17,505 bases of DNA from NCBI GenBank assembly GCA_964427855.1, contig CAYRVH010000060.1, forward strand, positions 1 through 17,505, in the 5' to 3' direction. The DNA is from JAUPKT01 sp964427855 (GTDB lineage: Bacteria; Desulfobacterota; Desulfomonilia; Desulfomonilales; Desulfomonilaceae). Every line of letters begins with the position of its first letter. Positions within the stretch are counted from its first letter, which is position 1. Of the stretch, positions 7,819-15,065 are shown piece by piece. A model generated the notes under the pieces. It ran no database searches, was not told the DNA's origin, and saw only the letters and a program-made list of their open reading frames with translations. The position numbers were made by a program, and so were the translations under genes.

Positions 7819-7940
7819 AATCACGAATTCGGCGCGTGTCCTATCATTAACGTTATCCTCACGAAAGTGGCGATTCGGAGGGAGTCTCATGTTCCCACTT
7901 TCATTGGAATGACAATTTGTTGTATTGTCGTTCCGTGATT
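7819..7940. repeat. Palindromic MITE-like repeat, copy 2
   Basis: Starts AATCACGAATTCGGCG and ends TTCCGTGATT. Nested arms lie at 7852-7870 (GTTATCCTCACGAAAGTGG) and 7894-7913 (CCCACTTTCATTGGAATGAC). It is in the same orientation as the copy at 6317-6436 and matches it at both ends and in both inner arms, but diverges in the loop and spacer. The inner palindrome is better preserved in this copy. Transcribed, it would form a long hairpin downstream of msrAB. Confidence 0.75.
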
Positions 7941-8091
7941 TTTTTTGAGAGCGGCTAAAAAGTAGAGCCGCAGACGAGTTCGGCCGTGACAGGACAGGCA
8001 AGGGGAAATCCTGCATTGAAGCCTCGTAGGTCGTGAATAAAAACTTAAAACAGAGCATGTAAGTAAGAGGCGTGATTGAACATCCTTGAAG

Positions 8092-8126
8092 NNNNNNNNN
8101 NNNNNNNNNNNNNNNNNNNNNNNNNN
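8092..8126. other. Assembly gap (35 N)
   Basis: A run of N just upstream of the histidine-kinase start. The true length is unknown, and sequence here could change the kinase start or contain its promoter. Confidence 0.98.
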
Positions 8127-8159
8127 GATTGCGCTGCGTCGCTGCGAATAGAGAAGCGC

Positions 8160-9899
8160 ATGAAGCATATTGACAAACTAGTAACTTTTTTGGGTCGAGT
8201 CGTCGGGAATCCAGAAGAGATAGAGGGACCGAAGCGCTACGAGGTCATTCGTCGCAATATATCGATCTTGATGCTGTTAATCACAATCATCCCGTTAGTC
8301 TCTATGGCTCTCATCAACTATTCTCAATACCAATCCACGCTACGCCGCGAGATTGTGGAACCGATGAAGGTTTTGGTGAATAAGGCAAAGAATTCATTGG
8401 AACTTTTTCTCACGAATCGATTGGCCATATTGCGGTTCGTCGCTTCGGCGTATTCATACGAGGAATTAGCAGACGAAAAGAATCTCAAGCGCATTTTTCG
8501 AGCGCTTCGACAGGAATTCGAGGGTTTCATCGATTTGGGGCTCATTGACTCAAAAGGTGTTCAGATAAGCTATGCAGGGCCCTACGATTTGAAAGGACAA
8601 AATTATTTCGAACAACCGTGGTTCGAACATGTACAGGTGAACGGCGCCTACGTCAGCGATGTGTTCCTTGGTTTTCGAAAGATCCCTCATATAGCGATCG
8701 CGGTGCAGCACAGCGACAGCGAAGGCCAGCGCGTGTGGATCGTGCGAGCCACTATTGACACAAAGCGCTTTGATCAGATCATTGGTTCGATGGGAGTCCA
8801 GCCTGAATGCGACGCCTTCATCACCAACAAGGAGGGAGTCCTTCAAACAGAGTCGAAGTTCTACGGAAAAGTGTTCGAACGGCCGCCGGGCATTTTGCCG
8901 CCTCTCACGTACGAGCCGTTCGTGACAGAGCGGCTAGATTCGAACGGAAATCGCGTCGTGATGGCCTACGCTTACTCCAACCGGTCGGATTTTGTGCTCA
9001 TGTTCGTGAAGCCGACTGAGTCGGTGCTCAGATCGTGGTACACGTTAAAGGGCGAGCTTATTTTCGTTTTCGTGGTCGGAGTCCTCGCCATTGTCATTGC
9101 GGTCTTGAAATTGACATCAGTGATGGTGAACCGCATGAAAATAAGCGATGACAGAAGAGAATTGGCATATCGGGAGATGCAGCACAGTCACAAACTCTCG
9201 TCCATCGGTCGACTGGCGGCAGGGGTAGCCCACGAGATTAACAATCCAATGGCCATTGTCAACGAGAAAGCTGGCCTTATGAGGGACTTGATCGAGCTAA
9301 ACCCAGAGTTTCCTCAAAGAGAGAAATTTTTGGCTTTGATTCAAGCTATTGTTCAGGCAGTCGATCGTTGCCGGACTATCACCCACAGACTTCTAGGATT
9401 CGCCCGACGAATGGAAGTCGAGATAGAAGTGCTCAATGTCAACGATGTGCTCACTGAAACGGTCGGATTTTTGGAAAAGGAAGCATTGCACCGTAATATC
9501 AAGCTCACCATGAATTTGGCCCCAGATTTGCCGAGGATTTCATCGGATCGCGGCCAGTTGCAACAGGTGTTCCTGAACATCCTGAACAACGCTTTTGCTG
9601 CGGTGAGCGACAACGGCTCTGTGTCAGTGACCACTTGGGATCACGGTCCGGATCACATTGGGATATCCATCCAAGACGATGGGGTGGGTATGTCTGAAGA
9701 AACGATGAAGCATATTTTTGAACCTTTCTTCACCACCAAGAAAGGTACCGGCACAGGTTTGGGTTTGTCTATCACGTATGGTATCGTCAAGAAACTCGGC
9801 GGCGACATTGCGGTGAAAAGCAAACTTGGGACAGGGACCAGGTTTGTGGTGTACTTGCCCAAGCGTCGTGAGAAAGGCGGGGAAGCCTCAAATGGATGA
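8160..9899 (+). CDS. Membrane sensor histidine kinase with Cache-like extracytoplasmic domain
   Basis: A 579-residue two-component sensor. A transmembrane helix at about 34-53 (ISILMLLITIIPLVSMALI) is followed by some 245 extracytoplasmic residues with the look of a double Cache sensor (FIDLGLIDSKGVQISYAGPY, GAYVSDVFLG, FVLMFVKP). A second helix lies at about 300-324. Then comes a HisKA domain with phospho-acceptor H358 in GVAHEINNPMAIV, and an HATPase domain with N-box LNILNNAF, G1 DDGVGM, F-box EPFFTTK and G2 GTGLGLSI. Every catalytic motif is present. The ATG at 8160 gives a normal N-terminus; the frame stays open upstream into the gap, so an earlier start cannot be excluded. The stop overlaps the next receiver gene by 8 nt, so the two are almost certainly a pair. 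The ligand is unknown. Confidence 0.93.
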   Translation: MKHIDKLVTFLGRVVGNPEEIEGPKRYEVIRRNISILMLLITIIPLVSMALINYSQYQSTLRREIVEPMKVLVNKAKNSLELFLTNRLAILRFVASAYSYEELADEKNLKRIFRALRQEFEGFIDLGLIDSKGVQISYAGPYDLKGQNYFEQPWFEHVQVNGAYVSDVFLGFRKIPHIAIAVQHSDSEGQRVWIVRATIDTKRFDQIIGSMGVQPECDAFITNKEGVLQTESKFYGKVFERPPGILPPLTYEPFVTERLDSNGNRVVMAYAYSNRSDFVLMFVKPTESVLRSWYTLKGELIFVFVVGVLAIVIAVLKLTSVMVNRMKISDDRRELAYREMQHSHKLSSIGRLAAGVAHEINNPMAIVNEKAGLMRDLIELNPEFPQREKFLALIQAIVQAVDRCRTITHRLLGFARRMEVEIEVLNVNDVLTETVGFLEKEALHRNIKLTMNLAPDLPRISSDRGQLQQVFLNILNNAFAAVSDNGSVSVTTWDHGPDHIGISIQDDGVGMSEETMKHIFEPFFTTKKGTGTGLGLSITYGIVKKLGGDIAVKSKLGTGTRFVVYLPKRREKGGEASNG

Positions 9900-10263
9900 G
9901 CAGACCGTATTGTTGGTTGACGACGAAAAGGAGTTTGCCTCGACCTTGGCGGAACGACTAAATTTGAGAGGCTTTCGGTGCCAAACTGCTTATAGTGGCG
10001 AGGAGGCTCTCGAGGTCATGGCGAAAAGTCCCGCACAGGTGGTCGTTCTTGATTTGATGATGCCTGGTATGAGCGGGTTGGCAGTCCTGGAAGCCCTCCG
10101 AGAGAAACACCCCGATACGCGCATTATCCTTCTTACGGGTATGGGGTCGGTTTCTGACGGAGTCAAGGGTATGAAGATGGGCGCCTTTGATTACCTCATG
10201 AAACCCGTCGAGATAGACAGCCTTATGCAGAAAATTCGAGAAGCCATGCAAAAACGAAAGTGA
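9892..10263 (+). CDS. Single-domain response regulator (receiver 1)
   Basis: A 123-residue CheY/Spo0F-like receiver with no output domain. It has acidic residues D10 and D11, phospho-acceptor D54 (VVVLDLMMPG), T82 (ILLTG) and K104 (YLMKP), the full receiver set. It starts at ATG 9892 inside the end of the kinase gene (overlap ATGGATGA), implying translational coupling and a cognate partner. Without an output domain it probably passes phosphate on or acts by protein contact. The kinase-like gene 12 bp downstream is a candidate phosphate acceptor. Confidence 0.94.
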   Translation: MDEQTVLLVDDEKEFASTLAERLNLRGFRCQTAYSGEEALEVMAKSPAQVVVLDLMMPGMSGLAVLEALREKHPDTRIILLTGMGSVSDGVKGMKMGAFDYLMKPVEIDSLMQKIREAMQKRK

Positions 10264-10275
10264 AAGGCGCCTCTC

Positions 10276-10938
10276 ATGCAGACACAAAAGGCTCTCTTTA
10301 TGGGTAGAATCACCGCGGGAGCAACCCATGAAATCAAGAACGTACTCGCAATAATTAAGGAATCAGCGGGCTTGATTGAAGATCTCATGGCCATTGGGCA
10401 GAAGAACGGGCGGATGCCTACAGAGAAGCTCATGAAAACGCTAGCAAAAATTGCAGATCAAGTACACCGGGGCGTCGAATTGTCAACACGGTTAAATGAG
10501 TTTGCCCATGCGGCGGATCAAGACGCTGCGTCGGTAGAGCTTAATACAGCGGTAGAGAGGGTTGTGTCTCTCTCGCAAAGATTTGCGCGACTCAAACGTG
10601 TTCGGTTGGAGGCTCATCAAAAGGATGCCGAGCGAGCCGTATTCACAGACCCTCTGGGTTTTCTCATGCTCATGTTTTCAGGCATAGAACTCCTCATGAA
10701 TCACGTCGGAGAGAATGGGCTCATCTCGGTTAAGCCATCCCCAGCTCAAGGCGATATTGTAGGAATTTTCGCCCTGCCAGCAGACATCACAAAGCCATTG
10801 CTTGATGCCAACGCCGTCATGGAGACGGAAAGCTTTCGGTACCTGCGAGAACTCGCAGGAAACCTGAACATGGTGGTAAGACTCGAAGGCGCTCCTCTCC
10901 GCCTCGTGATAGCTGAACCAAGCGGCAAAAAGATTTGA
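10276..10938 (+). CDS. Degenerate histidine kinase, possible ChpT/Spo0B-like phosphotransferase
   Basis: A 220-residue soluble protein. It keeps a HisKA-like dimerisation and phospho-acceptor region: ITAGATHEIKNVLAII (His about residue 18), then a second helix through VELSTRLNEFAH. The C-terminal half (about 95-215) follows the outline of an HATPase fold (FTDPLGFLMLMFSGIELL) but I find no asparagine box, no DxGxG and no GxGLGL. There is no sensor or membrane helix. This resembles proteins that use a kinase fold only for phosphotransfer between receivers (ChpT in Caulobacter, Spo0B in Bacillus); similarity to those two is by architecture, not by alignment. AAGG lies 8 nt before the ATG. It is 12 bp after receiver 1. 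Confidence 0.75.
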   Translation: MQTQKALFMGRITAGATHEIKNVLAIIKESAGLIEDLMAIGQKNGRMPTEKLMKTLAKIADQVHRGVELSTRLNEFAHAADQDAASVELNTAVERVVSLSQRFARLKRVRLEAHQKDAERAVFTDPLGFLMLMFSGIELLMNHVGENGLISVKPSPAQGDIVGIFALPADITKPLLDANAVMETESFRYLRELAGNLNMVVRLEGAPLRLVIAEPSGKKI

Positions 10939-10950
10939 TTTCGGCGTTGG

Positions 10951-10972
10951 CCCCGCTGCTGAGAAGCAGGGG
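10951..10972 (+). other. Small hairpin between the pseudo-kinase and transposase-derived genes
   Basis: CCCCGCTGCT-GAGA-AGCAGGGG can pair over 8 bp with a 2-nt bulge. No T-run follows, so it is not a standard terminator. It could be an attenuating or processing hairpin within the operon, or chance. Confidence 0.3.
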
Positions 10973-11044
10973 TAAGCGCAGGCAGCACGTGGCTGTTACA
11001 GAAAAAACTTGCCATGTACGAACCCCAAATGTTACTTTGAAAGC

Positions 11045-12208
11045 ATGGGATACAAGGGAACGCCTTTGGGCATGGGAGCTCGAGAAAGGGCGCAGTTGGA
11101 AGAATGGGTGAGAGCCAAAAACTCGCCGCGACGGCTGATTTTTCGGTCAAAGATATGTCTTCTCGCCGCAGAGGGCATGAGCAATAGTCAGATCGCGCAG
11201 CGCCTGCATACCTCTCGAGCCACCGTGAGGTTGTGGAAACAACGTTTTTTGGAAAGCGGCCCTGAGGCGCTGCTCCATGATGCGCCAAGAGGTCCCAGCC
11301 CCAAGAAGATCAGTGAGCGGATTCGAGCGGAGATAATCAAGGCCGCCACGCGTTTTGAAGGGACGCAAGGCTCCCGATGGACAACGAGAACCCTCGCCAA
11401 GGCCCTTGGAGTCAGCAACGCCACGGTGTGGCGAGTGTGGCGTTCTCACGGTATTGGAGCAGCGACGCAGAGGTCTAGATCAAGGTTTGTATGGGGAACG
11501 CAGGAGGCGGTGGGCTCCGAGATCATAGGGATTTACGCCGCTCCTGCTACGTTGGTGGTTGTGACACGCGAGACACGAAAAGGAGTGAATGTCGCGCCTT
11601 GGCAAGATTGCGACCGCAAAAGCTCGTCCACCATACATCTCAGGGAAAAAGTAGATGAAGCTGGGGTTCGAGCGCATGGGCCGCGCATGGGAGGCGTCGC
11701 AGATATTTCGGAGAAGATTTGTTTTAGGCCCATGGACGGAGCAGTCGGTCACAAAAATCTTCGTGCCTTTCTTGAGCCGTTTGCACGGCTAGGGAGCACG
11801 CATGGGAGGAGCCATATTTTGTTGTTTGCGTCGTCCCAAGAGGTACAATCCGTGGCGAAAAGTGTTGCAGGATCAAGTCCTGGGGTCGAGTTGCGGATAT
11901 TGCCCTTCGCGCCCATAGGGGACGCTTGCAGCCAAAGGGTGCTCTGCGAGCAGCTTGAAAGGCTGGGGTTGACGATAGACCCGCTGAAAATGGAGGGCTT
12001 GCTCGAGGCGATCAACGCGCTGACCGGCCACGCTTATTCGGACGAAGAGCCTCTCGTTCGGAGCGGTCTTTGCCCAACCTTACAAGAGGGTCACGCGGCT
12101 CAGACGGTCTTTCGAACCATAAAGGCGCTCGGTCACAATAGTATGATCTCATCACATCAACCGGGGCGAACCCTCGTTTCCTATGCTGGCTTGGAGGAAT
12201 TCCCGTGA
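11045..12208 (+). CDS. IS630-type transposase derivative, catalytically dead, probable DNA-binding regulator
   Basis: 387 residues. The N-terminal half is a clear IS630/homeodomain-like DNA-binding region: one helix-turn-helix at about 34-73 (GMSNSQIAQRLHTSRATVRLW) with KQRFLESGPEALLHD, and a second at about 109-136 (RTLAKALGVSNATVWRVWRSHGI). The C-terminal half keeps the length and spacing of the DDE domain but not its active site: the usual VDEK position reads VVTRETRK, the usual LDN position reads ILLFASS, and no terminal glutamate motif is visible. The frame is intact and overlaps the next gene by 4 nt (GTGA), so it looks retained and domesticated rather than decaying. ATG 11045 is preferred over 11072 and over a TTG at 11009, but none has a good ribosome site. 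Confidence 0.72.
   Translation: MGYKGTPLGMGARERAQLEEWVRAKNSPRRLIFRSKICLLAAEGMSNSQIAQRLHTSRATVRLWKQRFLESGPEALLHDAPRGPSPKKISERIRAEIIKAATRFEGTQGSRWTTRTLAKALGVSNATVWRVWRSHGIGAATQRSRSRFVWGTQEAVGSEIIGIYAAPATLVVVTRETRKGVNVAPWQDCDRKSSSTIHLREKVDEAGVRAHGPRMGGVADISEKICFRPMDGAVGHKNLRAFLEPFARLGSTHGRSHILLFASSQEVQSVAKSVAGSSPGVELRILPFAPIGDACSQRVLCEQLERLGLTIDPLKMEGLLEAINALTGHAYSDEEPLVRSGLCPTLQEGHAAQTVFRTIKALGHNSMISSHQPGRTLVSYAGLEEFP
12193..12197 (+). promoter_or_regulatory. Ribosome site that fixes a GTG start at 12205
   Basis: GGAGG lies inside the last codons of the transposase-derived gene, 7 nt before GTG 12205, whose bases overlap that gene's TGA stop (GTGA). This supports termination-reinitiation coupling. 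Confidence 0.75.
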
Positions 12209-12558
12209 ACTGGAAGCAGAAATTGGAGAGTTTTTTTGCTGCGGCCGCGTTCGCCGAAGAAGGCGAGCACAAAATGGCTCGAGAAATAGCGCTCACCCCT
12301 GTCCCTGATCTGCATGAATCCGTAGGAATAGTGTCGGAGCTGTCCAAGACATTTGCGGCGGCGGCGTTTGCTGAAGAAAACTGCCACGACATGGCCGCTG
12401 GATTTCTGGTTGGGCCTGTCTCTCGACGATCCTTTCTCGAGGATGTGGGGCTTGTGGGGGTACGCGTAAGATATGGGCTGGTCAGCGCGGAACGTTCTTT
12501 TGCAGATATGGTGGGCTTAGCGGGAGTCCGTTATCGGGTGCTGACATTGCAGCTTTGA
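12205..12558 (+). CDS. Small protein with duplicated FAEE motifs
   Basis: 117 residues, no signal peptide or membrane helix, family not named with certainty. It is built from two duplications. Motif A occurs at 10-28 (FFAAAAFAEEGEHKMAREI) and again at 50-67 (FAAAAFAEENCHDMAAGF). Motif B occurs at 77-92 (FLEDVGLVGVRVRYGL) and 99-115 (FADMVGLAGVRYRVLTL). Motif A resembles half of a tetratricopeptide repeat (A..FAE.GE...A) and is also found at the C-terminus of the response regulator one gene downstream. The start is GTG 12205, overlapping the previous stop, with GGAGG 7 nt upstream. It probably works with the neighbouring regulators, perhaps as an adaptor; this is inferred from the shared motif and coupling. 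Confidence 0.8.
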   Translation: MNWKQKLESFFAAAAFAEEGEHKMAREIALTPVPDLHESVGIVSELSKTFAAAAFAEENCHDMAAGFLVGPVSRRSFLEDVGLVGVRVRYGLVSAERSFADMVGLAGVRYRVLTLQL

Positions 12559-12669
12559 GCGCTGGGGATTTGTCGGCCTCGCCCCATGACCGTGACAAGC
12601 AAACAAATGGTGTAACGAAACCGTACTCGACGTGCGGCCAATGCGGCTGCATAACGCGGGAGGATGACA

Positions 12670-13125
12670 ATGAAGGAATTCAAAGTTCTTATGGTGGACG
12701 ACGAAGAGGACTTCGTACAAACCCTCGCTGAACGCATGAAAATGAGGGATTTAGCCCCTGAAACGGCGTTGAGTGGTGAGCAGGCGCTCCAAGCGGTGAA
12801 AGATGACGTCCCTGACGTCATGGTACTAGACCTCAAGATGCCTGGCATAGACGGGATGGAGGTGCTTCGCCGAGTCAGGCAAGCCTATCCGCAAGTGCAA
12901 GTCGTTATTCTCACCGGCCACGGTTCAGAGAAAGACGAAGCAGAAGCAAAGAGACTTGGGGCTTTTGCGTACCTTCAGAAACCCGTTGACATGGAAAAGC
13001 TTATACGGACCCTGAGAGAGGCGTACAAGAAAAAACTGGAAAACGCTATGGTGGCAGCGTCGTTCGCCGAGGAAGGGGAGTTTGGGACAGCGAGGGAAAT
13101 CATGGATCCCAAAAAACAAAGGTAA
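12670..13125 (+). CDS. Response regulator with C-terminal FAEEGE tail (receiver 2)
   Basis: 151 residues. A complete receiver domain at 1-122 (D10, D11, phospho-acceptor D54 in VLDLKMPG, T82, K104) is followed by a short tail, about 123-151, containing ENAMVAASFAEEGEFGTARE. This matches motif A of the 117-aa protein upstream. There is no DNA-binding or enzymatic output domain. The start is the second ATG at 12670, because GGGAGG (12658-12663) directly abuts the first ATG at 12664 and lies at a normal distance, 6-7 nt, from the second. It follows the small protein by 111 bp and precedes receiver 3 by 17 bp. Confidence 0.93.
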   Translation: MKEFKVLMVDDEEDFVQTLAERMKMRDLAPETALSGEQALQAVKDDVPDVMVLDLKMPGIDGMEVLRRVRQAYPQVQVVILTGHGSEKDEAEAKRLGAFAYLQKPVDMEKLIRTLREAYKKKLENAMVAASFAEEGEFGTAREIMDPKKQR

Positions 13126-13142
13126 CGTCAAGGGGGATTCAA

Positions 13143-13571
13143 ATGAATGTGAAAGTCCTTCTCGTCGATGACGAGCAAGAGTTTGTCGAGACGCTGGGAG
13201 AACGGCTCGAGACCCGAGGTTTCAAGGTTGAGACCGCTTTGAACGGGGATGAGGGGATGGCAAAGGTTGGAGAGTTTCAGCCGGATGTTATCATACTTGA
13301 CGTGCTTATGCCCGGCAAAGATGGCATTGAAACACTCAAAGAGGTGAAAGCCCGATATCCCCTCGTGGAAGTCATGATGCTCACGGGGCATGCAACCATA
13401 GACACTGCCATCGAAGGGCTGAAATTAGGCTCATTCGATTACCTTAAAAAACCAACGGACACAAAAGACCTGATTGAAAAGATTTTGCGAGCTTATGCTC
13501 GCAAGGCGGAACAAGAAGAGCGCATTCGTCGAGCCGAGGTGGACAAGATTATTGCCACAAGGGGCTGGTAG
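13143..13571 (+). CDS. Single-domain response regulator (receiver 3)
   Basis: 142 residues. Receiver motifs are complete: D9, D10, phospho-acceptor D53 (IILDVLMPG), T81 (MLTGHA), K103 (YLKKP). A charged helical tail of about 20 residues (ARKAEQEERIRRAEVDKI) follows and may be a coiled-coil or interaction helix. It lacks the FAEEGE motif of receiver 2. AAGGGGG precedes ATG 13143. The 17-bp spacing to receiver 2 indicates one transcript. A GC-rich hairpin follows 57 bp after the stop. Confidence 0.94.
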   Translation: MNVKVLLVDDEQEFVETLGERLETRGFKVETALNGDEGMAKVGEFQPDVIILDVLMPGKDGIETLKEVKARYPLVEVMMLTGHATIDTAIEGLKLGSFDYLKKPTDTKDLIEKILRAYARKAEQEERIRRAEVDKIIATRGW

Positions 13572-14059
13572 CGTATAAGAATCCGAGACAACATTCGGTG
13601 AGACCAGCCGTGAACACTCGGCTTGCAGGCAGGAGGCGTGAAGTGTTGGAGCCTCTGCCCCTCGGGTTGCGCTATGAATTTAGGCGGTTTTCGCTTTGAC
13701 GTGTGATGTATGGGGCGCTTTATTGTCAGGAGGTAGGTGCGCGACATTTTCGCGATTTCAACAGGGCTTCGCATGACGCGGTGCAAGACGTCTGAAATCT
13801 GACCGTATATGTGGCAACCTGGCGACAGGATCACGCAGGGGAGCAGGGGTGAAGACTTCCCGTAATGTAGGGCATGGCCACCTCCGGTTGCAATATGGCA
13901 CCCATAGGCTGAGGCGCTTAAGCAGGACCGCGCCACCATAAACCGCATCACGCCGCCTCTGTAGTCTATGCTGGGCTACAATCCAATGGTGGCTGAGGAT
14001 GTAGTGTTGAATGGATGTTTGTACAGGTCGAAAGTTTGATGACAGAGCGGGAGCGTATA
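13572..14059. other. Intergenic region between the receiver cluster and the TauE gene
   Basis: These 488 bp have no convincing coding frame; the long minus-strand frames (13493-13951 and 13758-14069) have no recognisable protein features. It holds the hairpin at 13628-13659 and a weaker pairing of GGCTGGT (13563-13569) with ACCAGCC (13603-13609) around the receiver 3 stop. No promoter for the TauE gene could be named. The length suggests regulatory sequence or a small RNA, but I cannot demonstrate either. Confidence 0.5.
13628..13659 (+). terminator. GC-rich hairpin after receiver 3, possible terminator
   Basis: GGCAG(g)AGGC at 13628-13637 pairs with GCCTCTGCC at 13651-13659: a 9-bp stem with one bulged base and a 13-nt loop. 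No T-tract follows, so it would not be a classical intrinsic terminator. It could stop or stabilise the receiver transcript. Confidence 0.35.
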
Positions 14060-15016
14060 ATGAGATCAATTCATAAAACGATCGGCATAGGCGTGTGCGC
14101 CATATGCATGAGCTTGCTCTTGGCCTGCCCAGTTCTTGCTGAATCTGCCCAGCAAGCTGTGCAGTCTAGTTCAGGCTACGGCTGGTGGATATGGCCAGTT
14201 CTCCTTTTTGTAGTAACTTTCGTGATGGGAATCGCAGCGGTGCTGGGTGGCGTTGGAGGAGGCGTGCTCTTCGTTCCCATCATAAGTGGTTTTTTCCCTT
14301 TTCATTTGGACTTCGTGAGAGGGGCTGGACTATTGGTAGCTTTAGCCGGAGCTCTCGCTGCCGGCCCAGGCCTGCTGAAAATGAATCTTGCCAGTCTGCG
14401 GCTGGCCATACCGGTCGCACTCATCGCTTCTGCGTTTTCGATCATAGGGGCTATGGTGGGCTTGGCTTTGCCCACGAAGATTGTCCAGATCGCGCTGGGA
14501 TGTACTATTATAGGGATATGCGTTTTGATGCTCACCGCGAAAAAATCAGAGTTTCCGGAGGTTGACAAGCCCGATTGGATTTCAGCGGCCTTGCAGATGA
14601 ACGGCGTCTATCAGGAGGCAACGACAGGCCAGATAGTGCATTGGCAGATACATCGCACCTGGCAGGGGCTTCTCCTTTTTATCGCTGTCGGATTGATGGC
14701 GGGTATGTTTGGGCTCGGCGCAGGTTGGGCGAATGTGCCCTTATTGAATTTGCTCATGGGGGCCCCTTTAAAAATAAGCGTGGCGACGAGCAAATTTCTG
14801 CTGTCCATTACGGATACTTCTGCGGCCTGGATATATCTGAACAACGGCTGCGTGATACCGCTCATTGTGGTTCCCTCGCTGATCGGCATCATGCTTGGTT
14901 CGTTTGTCGGAGTCCGGCTCCTCCGCATCGCGAAACCGACGGTGGTAAGGTGGATCGTCATAGGCATGCTCGCTTTTGCCGGACTAAGAGCCCTGCATAA
15001 AGGTATATTTGGGTAG
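14060..15016 (+). CDS. TauE/SafE family membrane permease (probable sulfite/organosulfonate exporter)
   Basis: 318 residues. An N-terminal signal or first helix (about 8-27, ending CPVLAES) is followed by two halves of the TauE/SafE (DUF81) fold. Each half carries the glycine-rich repeat: GIAAVLGGVGGGVLFVPII and GLMAGMFGLGAGWANVPLL. About eight hydrophobic helices follow the signal, with a soluble loop at about 170-205 (KKSEFPEVDKPDW...TGQIVHWQIHRTW). The family exports sulfite, sulfoacetate and related anions; the substrate here is not determined. ATG 14060 has GGGAG 6 nt upstream; upstream in-frame starts at 14015 and 14039 would add a polar stretch before the signal. It is followed by a small membrane protein (49 bp) and a CBS protein. 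Confidence 0.9.
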   Translation: MRSIHKTIGIGVCAICMSLLLACPVLAESAQQAVQSSSGYGWWIWPVLLFVVTFVMGIAAVLGGVGGGVLFVPIISGFFPFHLDFVRGAGLLVALAGALAAGPGLLKMNLASLRLAIPVALIASAFSIIGAMVGLALPTKIVQIALGCTIIGICVLMLTAKKSEFPEVDKPDWISAALQMNGVYQEATTGQIVHWQIHRTWQGLLLFIAVGLMAGMFGLGAGWANVPLLNLLMGAPLKISVATSKFLLSITDTSAAWIYLNNGCVIPLIVVPSLIGIMLGSFVGVRLLRIAKPTVVRWIVIGMLAFAGLRALHKGIFG

Positions 15017-15065
15017 CCGAGAGACCGAAGAACGAGGCAGTATCGTCTCAAGGGAGGAAGCGACA

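Larger units (their letters stand above)
7683..8159. other. Intergenic stretch before the histidine kinase
   Basis: These 477 bp contain the second MITE-like repeat (7819-7940) and a 35-N gap. No conserved protein, tRNA or convincing promoter is visible. Any promoter or alternative start of the kinase could lie inside the gap. Confidence 0.6.

Noticed and set aside
12664..12669. Earlier ATG for receiver 2
   Set aside because: The GGGAGG ribosome site directly abuts it; the ATG at 12670 has the correct spacing.
13493..14069. Two overlapping minus-strand frames of 152 and 103 codons
   Set aside because: Low-complexity, Cys/His/Arg-rich translations without motifs or ribosome sites; one runs antisense into receiver 3.
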